Origin: Actinomycetota bacterium
GTDB taxonomy: Bacteria; Actinomycetota; Acidimicrobiia; Acidimicrobiales; Poriferisodaliceae
Length of the DNA: 45,090 bases
Direction of reading: 5' to 3'
NCBI GenBank assembly: GCA_002731665.1
Contig: PCCJ01000117.1
Coordinates: 1-45,090 of the forward strand
Shown here in pieces: positions 24,401-32,705 of this stretch (positions are counted from its first letter, which is position 1; each line of letters opens with the position of its first letter). The notes under the pieces were generated by a model. It had not been told where the DNA came from. It did no database searches and saw only the letters and a program-made list of their open reading frames with translations. The position numbers were made by a program, and so were the translations under genes.

Positions 24401-25822
24401 ATGAGTTCACCACTTGTTGTCGTTGCTAAAGGCGGCGCAGAACATAAACGCTGGCAATATGTCCAGTATCTATACCTAGCAGCATTTGTGCTGTTAATTC
24501 CCGTGGTCTTGCAGCCATTCGAAATTGGGAAAATGAACCGTGCACTGGTGCTCAGTGTGGCGATTCTAGCTGTCAACCTCGTTGTAGGTTTCAACGGAAT
24601 GTTGGCTCTTGGTCACTCCGCTTTCATGGGAGTGGGGGCGTTCGTAACTGCCTCCCTTGTCCAAGATGAAAACTGGGATTTCTGGATGGCGCTACCAGTC
24701 GTGGTTACGGTTGGTTTCGCTCTAGGTATCCTCGTTGGATTACCGGCTTTGAGAGTCAAGGGCCTCTATCTGGCATTAATAACTATCGCGCAAGCGACCG
24801 TTTTCCCGACACTCGTCAATATCGACGAATTAGGAATTGCTAAGAGAACTGGCGGCCCTAACGGAAAAGGCGTATCAGAAGAGGTAATTGCTCCGAGCTA
24901 CTTCGAATGGCTTCCTGGAGTTGATGGTGCCCGAGGTGGCTCTGCTTACCGTTACTGGTGCATTGTCTTAATCCTTGGCATCACTCTTATGTTAGTAACC
25001 AACTACATTCGCAGTCGCCCAGGACGGGCCGTGTTAGCAATTCGTGATAACGAAGCTGGCGCAGCTGTTTATGGCGTGAATCTACCTATTGTTAAAACTG
25101 TGAACTTCGCGATCAGCGCAGGTCTCGGCTCTCTAGCTGGATTAATGTGGTGCCTTGATAAGGGGTTCGTTGCCGGTCAGGACTTCACGTTCCTGCTAGC
25201 TGTTGACCTCATTATCGGCCTCGTTATTGGCGGTGTTGGAACTCTTCAAGGATCACTTCTTGGTGGGCTCTTCGTCGTTTGGGTAAATGACTTAACAAAA
25301 AGAATTTCGATTCCGTTGGGTCTTTACACTCTGAATGGTGACGGACCTCTGGCAAAGGCAATCTTTGGCTTGATCTTGATTCTTTTCACGTTCTTTGCAC
25401 CAGGCGGAATTGTGTCTTTGGCAAAGTCAGTTCAGAATAGGTTGATAAAGATTGTTCCAATTCGTCCTGATGGAACTCCTGCCGAGGATTTGGATAGTTT
25501 CGATCCAGGTATGGAATCTGACAGAGCGCAATCAGCTATGAAACTTGCGATAGTAGGACCTGTCCTCGTCACAATTGGCTGGTTGTTAATGAATGTGAAT
25601 AACCTGATAGTTGGCTGTTTAGCATTCGGCTTAAGATTCTCGATTCTTGTCACGGCGCCAGTCGCTATGCTCGTTGGCTCGAATGAGCTGAAGGCACTTG
25701 CTGCTGGTAAGCGACCTGAATCGATAAAGGGACAAGCTGGTATGGCGAGACTTATCGGCGGTCTAGGCTTCCTTTTTGTGGTGCTTTACGGTCTTTGGTT
25801 GTTTATAACTCAATACAGCTAA
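24401..25822 (+). CDS. livM: Branched-chain amino acid-type ABC transporter permease with C-terminal membrane extension
   Basis: A 473-residue inner-membrane permease. Residues about 1-340 are ordinary LivM: NLVVGFNGMLALGHSAFMGVGAF, LRVKGLYLALITIA, and the coupling helix RSRPGRAVLAIRDNEAGAAVYGVN, ending FFAPGGIVSLAKSVQNRL. The remaining 130 residues are extra. They contain an acidic linker (DGTPAEDLDSFDPGMESDRAQ) and about three further hydrophobic segments (AIVGPVLVTIGWLL, LAFGLRFSILVTAPVAMLVG and LGFLFVVLYGLWLFI). Such an extension is unusual; LivM proteins are usually 300-430 residues. A good terminator follows. Confidence 0.92.
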   Translation: MSSPLVVVAKGGAEHKRWQYVQYLYLAAFVLLIPVVLQPFEIGKMNRALVLSVAILAVNLVVGFNGMLALGHSAFMGVGAFVTASLVQDENWDFWMALPVVVTVGFALGILVGLPALRVKGLYLALITIAQATVFPTLVNIDELGIAKRTGGPNGKGVSEEVIAPSYFEWLPGVDGARGGSAYRYWCIVLILGITLMLVTNYIRSRPGRAVLAIRDNEAGAAVYGVNLPIVKTVNFAISAGLGSLAGLMWCLDKGFVAGQDFTFLLAVDLIIGLVIGGVGTLQGSLLGGLFVVWVNDLTKRISIPLGLYTLNGDGPLAKAIFGLILILFTFFAPGGIVSLAKSVQNRLIKIVPIRPDGTPAEDLDSFDPGMESDRAQSAMKLAIVGPVLVTIGWLLMNVNNLIVGCLAFGLRFSILVTAPVAMLVGSNELKALAAGKRPESIKGQAGMARLIGGLGFLFVVLYGLWLFITQYS

Positions 25823-25853
25823 TAACTAATTCAGCATCGTTTAGATAAATTAA

Positions 25854-25891
25854 AAAGAGCGGGAGTGAGCAAATGCTTTCTCCCGCTCTTT
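25854..25891 (+). terminator. Terminator after livM
   Basis: AAAGAGCGGGAG (25854-25865) and CTCCCGCTCTTT (25880-25891) are a perfect 12-bp inverted repeat with a 14-base loop. It separates the livGFHM operon from the second permease pair. The T run is short (CTTTG), so some read-through is possible. Confidence 0.7.
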
Positions 25892-25926
25892 GATTCCTGA
25901 ATCGTACTACTATCTGAAAAGCATCT

Positions 25927-26874
25927 ATGGATTACGTACTTCTCCTGCAACGAATTTTTGATGCGTTGTTTAACAGCGCCATATATTCCTCTCTGGCATT
26001 AGCCCTTGTAATTATTTTCAGAGCGACGGGATTATTGAATTTTGCACAAGGCGAAATGGCTACGTTTAGTGGCTACATTGCTTTTGTATTTCTAGTTGGT
26101 CCCCAACCAAGGTTAAAGGGTGGTGGGTTGGCCGGACTTATTCCCGGCGTGCCTTTGTCTGTTCCGCTCGCAATTATGGGTGCAGTCCTAGCTGGTATGG
26201 CCGTAGGAGCTGCTACGGAGAGAGTACTCATAAGGCCCCTAAGGAACGCCCCAGAGCTATCTCTGGTCAATGTCAGCATAGGATTATTGCTGGTTATAAA
26301 CTCGCTCATGGCGCAATGGTGGGGAACTGGTCCACGTGTTTTCCCGGCACTATTTCCGACTGGAGCTGGGCAGAACTTTGACATTTTTGGAGCACGACTG
26401 AGGTACTCGACTATCGGCGTGTGGGCTTTATTATTTGTAGTCCTCATTTGCCTGATTTTTTTATTAAAGAAAACACGGATTGGGCTTGCATTTAGAGCTG
26501 TATCTGTAAACCAAACCAACTCAGAACTTGTGGGAATCCCCGTGGGAAGAATCCTGATGTATGGCTGGGCTTTGGCGGCGGGTTTCGGTGCTTTAGCGGC
26601 ATGTATCTGTGCAAACTCAGTCCTACTGGAGCCGAGCATGATGCTACGGGTCCTTGTTTATGCCTTCGCAGCTGCAACATTGGGTGGACTGGATTCTCCT
26701 AAAGGAGCGCTTGTAGGCGGAGTGATAGTTGGCATGAGCCAGACTTTAATACCGGCTTACGTGCCATTTATCGGGTTCGAGTTAAGCGTTCTGCCGGTGC
26801 TGATAGCAATGACAGCGGTACTCCTCGTCAGACCAGCTGGTTTATACGGCACAAAACGAATAGAGCGCGTCTGA
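25927..26874 (+). CDS. Second LivH-type ABC transporter permease
   Basis: A 315-residue inner-membrane permease of the LivH family, distinct from the one at 23429. The same landmarks occur: SAIYSSLALALVIIFRATGLLNFAQGE, LLKKTRIGLAFRAVSVNQTNSELVGI and ATLGGLDSPKGALVGG, ending LYGTKRIERV. It begins 35 bases after the livM terminator. There is no own ATPase pair, so it may share LivG/LivF. The stop overlaps the next ATG (TGATG). Confidence 0.92.
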   Translation: MDYVLLLQRIFDALFNSAIYSSLALALVIIFRATGLLNFAQGEMATFSGYIAFVFLVGPQPRLKGGGLAGLIPGVPLSVPLAIMGAVLAGMAVGAATERVLIRPLRNAPELSLVNVSIGLLLVINSLMAQWWGTGPRVFPALFPTGAGQNFDIFGARLRYSTIGVWALLFVVLICLIFLLKKTRIGLAFRAVSVNQTNSELVGIPVGRILMYGWALAAGFGALAACICANSVLLEPSMMLRVLVYAFAAATLGGLDSPKGALVGGVIVGMSQTLIPAYVPFIGFELSVLPVLIAMTAVLLVRPAGLYGTKRIERV

Positions 26875-27884
26875 TGCGCGGAAGTGTCAGAATAAAGCCG
26901 CTGCAAAGCATCGCCGTAGTTCTAATTACGACTTGGTTAGTTTGCTTACCTTTTGTCAGCACCACCACGGAACTCAGGCAACACACGCAAGTGATCATCG
27001 CTGTGTTGGCTGTGCTGGGAGTCAATATTGCGACCGGGTACGGGGGAATGATTAGCTTAGGACACGGCGTCTTCGTTGGTATTGGAGCTTTTGCTACCGG
27101 CTATTTTGTTGACGAGATGTCACTTCCATGGATTCTGGCGATATGTATGGGCATAGTCACGGCATCGCTTTCGGGCGCGCTTGTAGGCATCCCCGCGCTG
27201 CGCATTAAGGGGATTCACCTAGCTCTTTTAACCCTTTGCATGGCGATAGTTTTCCAGCCGTTAAGTAAAAGATTCCCGGCGTTTACAGGAGGAGTTAGCG
27301 GTAAGGCGATCGAGGCTCGCTTTGAGGCTCCCCTATGGCTTGGGGATAGCAGGATGGCCTCAGCTGTTTACCGATATGTCTTTTGTATCTTGGTAGTTCT
27401 GTTTGCCCTTGGCTTGACGTGGAACTTGGTCAACAGTCGAGCCGGCAGAGCGATGAGAGCTCTGCGGGACAATGATACTGCCGCAGCAATATATGGAGTC
27501 AATTTAGTTCGTACACGGGTCATCACGTTTTCTATCAGCGCTGGGCTCGCCGGTTTGGCCGGAGCGCTGCAAGTGGTTCTGGTTCCCTACGTTTCTCAGG
27601 ATAATTACACGGTGCAAGAATCACTGGTCGTATATGCAACGGCGGTGATAGGCGGTTTAGGTTCGATTTGGGGATCAGTCCTTGGTGTCATAGCGAGAAC
27701 CGGGTTCGGAGCTTTAGGCGAACGTCTCTCTGGAGTAGATGGCTTTGGCTTCGTGAGCGAATTTTTTGAGCTTCTTGATGAGCAAGCTTTTGTTTTCGGC
27801 GTTGGCTTGATCGCTTTGACCTTCATCTTCCCCCGGGGTTTAGCTGGCATTGGAACAAAAAATAAGCAGCAAACGGGTAACTAA
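26874..27884 (+). CDS. Second LivM-type ABC transporter permease
   Basis: A 336-residue LivM-family permease of normal length. Motifs: VNIATGYGGMISLGHGVFVGIGAF, LRIKGIHLALLTLCMAIVFQ, and the coupling region NSRAGRAMRALRDNDTAAAIYGVNLVRTR, ending FIFPRGLAGIGTKNK. It is translationally coupled to the preceding permease by a one-base overlap. Unlike the first LivM it lacks the C-terminal extension. No periplasmic substrate-binding protein gene follows. The stop codon lies inside the terminator hairpin. Confidence 0.92.
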   Translation: MRGSVRIKPLQSIAVVLITTWLVCLPFVSTTTELRQHTQVIIAVLAVLGVNIATGYGGMISLGHGVFVGIGAFATGYFVDEMSLPWILAICMGIVTASLSGALVGIPALRIKGIHLALLTLCMAIVFQPLSKRFPAFTGGVSGKAIEARFEAPLWLGDSRMASAVYRYVFCILVVLFALGLTWNLVNSRAGRAMRALRDNDTAAAIYGVNLVRTRVITFSISAGLAGLAGALQVVLVPYVSQDNYTVQESLVVYATAVIGGLGSIWGSVLGVIARTGFGALGERLSGVDGFGFVSEFFELLDEQAFVFGVGLIALTFIFPRGLAGIGTKNKQQTGN

Positions 27885-27911
27885 ATAGCAATGTCATGCG
27901 GTTGCTATTTT
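27883..27911 (+). terminator. Terminator after the second permease pair
   Basis: AAATAGCAA (27883-27891) and TTGCTATTT (27902-27910) are a perfect 9-bp inverted repeat with a 10-base loop, running into TTTT. It starts within the stop codon of the second LivM gene. Confidence 0.7.
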
Positions 27912-28073
27912 AAGAAAACGATTAATCAGGTAAAAACTGATTGACCACTTAGTTGTAATACTTTCGTAACTAAACAATCGATCATTAGATAAGTGACATG
28001 GGATAAAAATCAAGGTGGGTGTCGCTAAGGGTGCCATGTAGACATCTTGTTTAAAATTAAAAATATTTTAAGA

Positions 28074-28115
28074 CTGGGGGCCATCGAGCAAATGTTTGAT
28101 GGCCCCAGCTATTTT
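28074..28115 (+). terminator. Orphan rho-independent terminator
   Basis: CTGGGGGCCATC (28074-28085) pairs with GATGGCCCCAG (28098-28108) with one bulged G, a 12-base loop and a following CTATTTT. It is the best terminator in this region yet belongs to no annotated gene. Confidence 0.7.
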
Positions 28116-28182
28116 GCAGCGAAATTACTCATGGATATGGACGTATTTCGAGATATCTAAAAATATCTGTTCGGTGCCTATG

Positions 28183-28210
28183 TTTGCCTGAGCGGCGTGG
28201 TCGCTATGCT
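28183..28210 (+). promoter_or_regulatory. Promoter of tRNA-Glu
   Basis: TTTGCC (28183-28188) and TATGCT (28205-28210) are 16 bases apart. The -10 box ends 33 bases before the tRNA, closely matching the tRNA-Gln promoter geometry. Confidence 0.45.
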
Positions 28211-28243
28211 TGTCGTCCATGGCGATTGCGTATCGTCTATAAG

Positions 28244-28316
28244 GCCCCCATCGTCTAGCGGCCTAGGACACCACCCTCTCAAGGTGGCGGCACGGGTTCG
28301 AATCCCGTTGGGGGTG
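28244..28316 (+). tRNA. tRNA-Glu (anticodon CUC)
   Basis: The 73-base cloverleaf has an acceptor stem GCCCCCA/TGGGGGT with a G1-U72 end pair and discriminator G. The anticodon stem CCACC/GGTGG encloses CTCTCAA, giving CTC. The T loop is TTCGAAT. It reads GAG. CCA is not encoded. A second, UUC-reading tRNA-Glu must lie elsewhere. A 6-bp hairpin with a GTGA loop at 28439-28454, followed by TTTT, could terminate its transcript. Confidence 0.96.
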
Positions 28317-28438
28317 CGAACGGTGTTAGCAGCTTTGTATGCTCTCAGCAAAATTGCAGCGTTGGTGGAGATGCTGCTTCACTATGATTTACGAATAAAC
28401 GAAAAGCTTATGAATTCTTTATGCTCAAATTTTTAAGA

Positions 28439-28463
28439 GCGCCGTGAGGCGTTGGTTTTCTAC
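28439..28463 (+). terminator. Possible terminator after tRNA-Glu
   Basis: AGCGCC and GGCGTT form a 6-bp stem (one G-U pair) with a GTGA tetraloop, followed by GGTTTTCT. It lies about 120 bases after the tRNA and 50 before the next gene. The stem is short, so support is moderate. Confidence 0.4.
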
Positions 28464-28509
28464 TAAGGGTAATGTCAACTGAGTTCGCTATAAAAGGTTC
28501 AGTAAATAG

Positions 28510-30009
28510 ATGACTACTTGGCACAAGCACTTACCAGCAGGTATGAATGCTCCAGATTTTGAGCTTGAATCGACTGAGACTCTTCCTTCGTTGTGGCTGA
28601 ACGTCTGGAGAAAGAGTCCGCAGCGAAATGTCCTTTACGACGAGGAATCTGGTTGGATAACCGGGGGTGACCTGTTGCGTCGCTCAGAACTAGCAGCGAG
28701 AAAGCTTTCAGCAGCGGGGATTGTTCCGGGCGACAGAGTTGTTTTGAGTGGACCCAGCTCCACCGATTTGGTTATCTGTCATGTAGCGATATTGCGGCTC
28801 GGTTGTGTTGTCGTTCCTGCTAACGGTGCCTACAGAGAAGAAGAAATCAAACATGTAATCCAGGACTCTCGACCATCAGCTGCGATTGTGGATAATTCTG
28901 CGTGGGAGCCTTGGATCAAGAATATCAATTCCGCGATAATCGTAACTAGCTCGAAGATGTCTTTGCCTGACGGCCCGCCTATTCCGCTGGACCAAGTTGA
29001 TGCTGGGGATCCTGCGTATATTGGATATACCTCCGGGACAACTGGCAGACCTAAGGGAGCTTTATTATCGCATCAGAATTTAGTGAGCTCGGTTCGAGCT
29101 CTTGAATTAGCCTGGCGATGGGTTAAGGATGACACCCTCATATTGACTTTGCCGTTGTTTCATATGCATGGACTTGGGGTAGGTATCCACGGAGGTTTGA
29201 CAGTCGGTTGTAAAATTATTCTTCAAAGAAATTTCGATCCGGTAAAAGTTATCGAAGCGAGTGAACAGTTTGAGGCATCGATGTTTTTCGGTGTTCCAAC
29301 TATGTATAGTCGGCTTGTTGAGTCCCCTCGTGCTCACGAACTGAAACGGCTACGTTTGTGCGTTTCTGGGTCCGCTCCGTTACCAGCTGATCTGCATATG
29401 AAGTTTGAAGAAATAACTGGCCAAAAAGTTATCGAGAGGTATGGCATGACAGAAACTGTCATGCTCGTATCGAACCCATATGACCTAGAGCGTCGCCCTG
29501 GTTCCGTTGGATTTCCATTACCTGGAGTAGAAGTGAGATTGTCTAAAGAACTTTCCGAAATAGAAGTGAGCGGTCTTAATATTTTTGAAGGCTACTGGGA
29601 AAACCCTGACGCGAATAGCGAAGCGTTTAATGATGGCTGGTTTAAGACTGGCGACATTGGACAACTAGATGATGATGGTTACTTATCTATAGTTGGTCGT
29701 GCTAAAGAGTTGATTATTTCTGGTGGGTACAACGTATACCCAAGAGAAGTAGAAGACGTTTTGAATCAGCATTCAGATGTAATGGAATGTGCTGTTGTTG
29801 GCGAAATGAGCGATGAATGGGGAGAAACCGTAGTGGCATATATTGTTTCTCACCGACAATTTGATGATGAAGAACTCAAACTATTTGCTGGTACTTATCT
29901 GGCGGACTTTAAGAGGCCCAGAGTTACATACAGAGTAGATGCTCTCCCTCGTAACGCTTTAGGAAAGGTTCAAAAACATCGACTAGTAGGGGGAAAGGTG
30001 ACTGATTAA
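28510..30009 (+). CDS. AMP-forming acyl-CoA synthetase (MatB/ACSF3-like)
   Basis: A 499-residue ANL-superfamily ligase that activates a carboxylic acid with ATP and joins it to CoA. The phosphate loop GYTSGTTGRPKGALLSH is near residue 172. The ILTLPLFHMHGLGVGIHGGL segment resembles malonyl/methylmalonyl-CoA synthetases. YGMTETVML is near 310, followed by the hinge GWFKTGDIGQLDDDGYLSIVGRAKELIISGG and the C-terminal catalytic Lys in RNALGKVQKHRL. The substrate is uncertain: short dicarboxylic or fatty acids are both possible. The stop overlaps the convergent glpD stop by two bases. No clear SD precedes the ATG. Confidence 0.9.
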   Translation: MTTWHKHLPAGMNAPDFELESTETLPSLWLNVWRKSPQRNVLYDEESGWITGGDLLRRSELAARKLSAAGIVPGDRVVLSGPSSTDLVICHVAILRLGCVVVPANGAYREEEIKHVIQDSRPSAAIVDNSAWEPWIKNINSAIIVTSSKMSLPDGPPIPLDQVDAGDPAYIGYTSGTTGRPKGALLSHQNLVSSVRALELAWRWVKDDTLILTLPLFHMHGLGVGIHGGLTVGCKIILQRNFDPVKVIEASEQFEASMFFGVPTMYSRLVESPRAHELKRLRLCVSGSAPLPADLHMKFEEITGQKVIERYGMTETVMLVSNPYDLERRPGSVGFPLPGVEVRLSKELSEIEVSGLNIFEGYWENPDANSEAFNDGWFKTGDIGQLDDDGYLSIVGRAKELIISGGYNVYPREVEDVLNQHSDVMECAVVGEMSDEWGETVVAYIVSHRQFDDEELKLFAGTYLADFKRPRVTYRVDALPRNALGKVQKHRLVGGKVTD

Positions 30010-31721
30010 ACGCTGTGCCGGCTGTCCATAGCAGCGAGCCTTGATGACTGTGCTGTCTCATCATCGAAATAGGTTTGACTTTTACGCTCGGCAACGACTC
30101 TCTCGTTGTACGTCTGGATTTCTAAATCTCGATATTCGCTAGTCCAGCCAAGTTCTGCAGCCATCAAAGAAGCCGCATCAGGAGCCGCATCAGACGCACG
30201 ATCCCAAGACTCGATTGATAGACGGGTTCTTCGAGTTAATACATCCTCTAAATGGAGCGCACATTCAAATCGGGCAGCATGAACTACTTCGGCTCGTAGA
30301 TACGGATAACCAGGCGATAGTTGCTCTATTAACTCGGGCGATTCGGCAATGATGTCGAATACTTCATGTATCCGATCTCCGTGCCGATCAAGGAGGTGTC
30401 TTGCAGTGGCAACGTCGATGTTGTTCTCTGTAGCTAGAGAGATAATTTTTTCTTCTAACTTAAGAAAATTCGCTGCTCCGATAAGCCGTATTTCCTTTGT
30501 CTTACTCGGAGAAACCCAGCGAGGAACTTCGGTAACAGCGGCATTGACTGCATCACTTGCCATTACCCGGTATGTCGTATATTTGCCGCCAGCTATTGAA
30601 ACAACCCCTGGTGTGGGATGAAACACATGATGCTCGCGACTCAGCTTTGCGGTGTCGTTTGACTCTCCAGTAAGCAGCGGTCTGAGGCCGACATAAACAC
30701 CCTGAATGTCGTTTGTGTCGAGCTTGTTCTCTAAGAGCTCATTCACACGCTTCAACAGGTAACTAATATCATTGCTAGTTGCAGCTGGATGAGCTCGGTC
30801 TAGGTCCCAATCAGTGTCTGTGGTGCCAATAATCCAGTGATCACTCCATGGAATAATAAACAAAACACTTTTCTCTGTTCGAGATACCAGACCAGTTGAC
30901 GATTTTATTCGGTCTCTGGGAACTACGAGATGCACGCCTTTAGATGAGCGGACCTTTTTTTGGCTAGTCTCGGTGGTATTGTCATGCGCTAACTGCTCGA
31001 CATCGTCAGTCCAGACTCCCGTAGCATTTATAACACAGCTAGATCTGACTTCTATACGGCGACCAGATTCTGTGCAAACAGCTTTAACTCCAACGACTTT
31101 GTCACCGTCTTTTAAAAAGTCTACTACTTGTGTAGAAGTCAGGATGTGGGATCCATACCCTGCGGCCGTGCGAGCTACAGAGATTGTGTAACGAGAATCA
31201 TCGGTGAGAGCATCCGAATAGATAATCGCGCCGCAGCCCTTCACCATTTTTATGTCTGGAGATAAATGTTTCACCGCTTTTGGTCCGACGTGTCGATGGC
31301 GTGGTAATGAATTACGAGTACCAGCGGCGAATAGATCATATAGGCCAATCCCGAACCCGACGTAGATGCGTTCCCAGAACCGGTGTTTAAGCGGGTATAA
31401 AAAAGAAACCGACTTCACGAGATGTGGAGCGATTTCTTTAGTCAGCAAGTTCCGTTCTCGTAAAGCTTCAAGAACGAGCCTGAAATTGAGCTGTTCGAGA
31501 TATCTGACTCCGCCGTGAATCAGTTTTGAAGAGCGACTGGAGGTACCAGAAGCTAAATCTCGCTGTTCGAACAGAGCAACAGTTAGACCTCGACTGGCTG
31601 CGTCAAGAGCACATCCTACTCCTGTGATGCCGCCGCCTATGATAATCAGATCAACGTGATTACCATCAATAGCATCGAGAGACACAGCTCGTTGTTCTGG
31701 CCCTAACCGGTCACTTGCCAC
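30006..31721 (-). CDS. glpD: Aerobic glycerol-3-phosphate dehydrogenase
   Basis: A 571-residue FAD flavoprotein that oxidises glycerol 3-phosphate to dihydroxyacetone phosphate and passes electrons to quinone at the inner membrane. The FAD motif is DLIIIGGGITGVGCALDAASRGL (residues about 24-46), followed by the family signature GTSSRSSKLIHGGVRYLEQ. SIAGGKYTTYR marks the second FAD segment, and the C-terminal helical domain covers about 430-560. A GTG start is used. The gene is convergent with the ligase, sharing the stop region TTAA. No glpK or glpF is nearby, so in this window it stands alone. Confidence 0.94.
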   Translation of the reverse strand: MASDRLGPEQRAVSLDAIDGNHVDLIIIGGGITGVGCALDAASRGLTVALFEQRDLASGTSSRSSKLIHGGVRYLEQLNFRLVLEALRERNLLTKEIAPHLVKSVSFLYPLKHRFWERIYVGFGIGLYDLFAAGTRNSLPRHRHVGPKAVKHLSPDIKMVKGCGAIIYSDALTDDSRYTISVARTAAGYGSHILTSTQVVDFLKDGDKVVGVKAVCTESGRRIEVRSSCVINATGVWTDDVEQLAHDNTTETSQKKVRSSKGVHLVVPRDRIKSSTGLVSRTEKSVLFIIPWSDHWIIGTTDTDWDLDRAHPAATSNDISYLLKRVNELLENKLDTNDIQGVYVGLRPLLTGESNDTAKLSREHHVFHPTPGVVSIAGGKYTTYRVMASDAVNAAVTEVPRWVSPSKTKEIRLIGAANFLKLEEKIISLATENNIDVATARHLLDRHGDRIHEVFDIIAESPELIEQLSPGYPYLRAEVVHAARFECALHLEDVLTRRTRLSIESWDRASDAAPDAASLMAAELGWTSEYRDLEIQTYNERVVAERKSQTYFDDETAQSSRLAAMDSRHSV

Positions 31722-31793
31722 ATTTATAAGGCTAGGACTGAATTTAGGAAAGCCCTGCTTTTTGAGGAAAACACAATCTAGGCTGTAGGTGTT

Positions 31794-32705
31794 GTGGATC
31801 GAATGGAAAGAGTAACAAAGCTATTAATGTTCTTACTGAGTTCTTCGCGCCCGATGACCAGGGATGAGATACTAGAGCGATCAGAGTTATATGGCCCAAG
31901 TAATGAATCGGAAAGAAAAAAATTTCGACGTGACCGTGAGACGCTTGAAAGTGCAGGCATAGAAATCAGAACTGAGGTGGGACTTGGGGAACAAGCTGGA
32001 TCAACACTGTATGAAATTCTGGAGGAAGATTATTTTCTTCCTGATCTAGGACTTAGCGTGAAAGAGCAGCTAGCGCTGGAGGTAGCTGCATCAATGGTTC
32101 AACTAGATACAGCATGGGATGAGCAAGCTCTTATCAAAATAGCTGATGGGGAGCCATTGCCTCCCTCTCCAGCAGTTGCTCAACTAGCTGCAAGCGCGGG
32201 TATCGAAAAACTTTATGAGGCAGTAAGAAGCAGAGCTAAGGTCTACTTTGACTATCGAGGCGTTTCGCGAGAGGTGGAACCCTACGGCCTTCTCCACAGA
32301 GGAGGTAATTGGTACCTACATGGTTCGGACTCAGAAGAGCGGAAAAACTTCAAAGTCATTCGAATACAAGGCGAAGTTAAATTGGGGGAAAAAGGTGGCT
32401 TCCTCGCCCCGGCTGATTTTGATGCTGCTAATGCAATGTCATCTGACCCATTGCTTATAGGTGAAGAAACAGAAATTCTCGCAACGGTTAAAGTTGACGC
32501 GTTTATGGCGAAACGTGTCGCAAGGACCCGCGGCAGGATTGTAAAAACAAATCCAGATGGATCCATTCTCCTAGAGATCCCGGTTCGCAACCCGATGGCT
32601 TTTCGATCTTGGCTACTTGGGCTCAGAGATCATGCTGTAGTAGTTGAACCGAAAGAAGTTCTTGAAGACACTATCCAATGGTTAACTGAAATTAAAGGCC
32701 ACTAG
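31794..32705 (+). CDS. pafB: PafB-like WYL-domain transcriptional regulator
   Basis: A 303-residue regulator with an N-terminal winged-helix region (MERVTKLLMFLLSSSRPMTRDEI) and a WYL domain around residues 150-225 (YGLLHRGGNWYLHG, then FKVIRIQGEVKL). A WCX-like C-terminal part covers 225-303. With the next gene it matches PafBC, the mycobacterial activator of the LexA-independent DNA-damage response, where WYL domains sense nucleic acid. The GTG start at 31794 follows AGG; ATG 31803 is an alternative. Its stop overlaps the next GTG by one base. Confidence 0.85.
   Translation: MDRMERVTKLLMFLLSSSRPMTRDEILERSELYGPSNESERKKFRRDRETLESAGIEIRTEVGLGEQAGSTLYEILEEDYFLPDLGLSVKEQLALEVAASMVQLDTAWDEQALIKIADGEPLPPSPAVAQLAASAGIEKLYEAVRSRAKVYFDYRGVSREVEPYGLLHRGGNWYLHGSDSEERKNFKVIRIQGEVKLGEKGGFLAPADFDAANAMSSDPLLIGEETEILATVKVDAFMAKRVARTRGRIVKTNPDGSILLEIPVRNPMAFRSWLLGLRDHAVVVEPKEVLEDTIQWLTEIKGH

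Larger units (their letters stand above)
27912..28243. other. Intergenic region with orphan terminator, no protein gene
   Basis: This 330-base AT-rich region has no credible protein gene. It contains a strong terminator hairpin at 28074-28115 that lies about 160 bases past the terminator of the preceding operon, then the tRNA-Glu promoter. A short independent transcript ending at 28115 would explain the extra terminator, but I see no clear promoter for it. Confidence 0.5.

Noticed and set aside
24244..24429. 61-codon open frame over the livH 3' end
   Set aside because: It is a shadow of livH in another frame with no independent support.
28197..28436. 79-codon open frame on the plus strand
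   Set aside because: It reads straight through the tRNA-Glu gene and has no protein-like conservation or ribosome-binding site.
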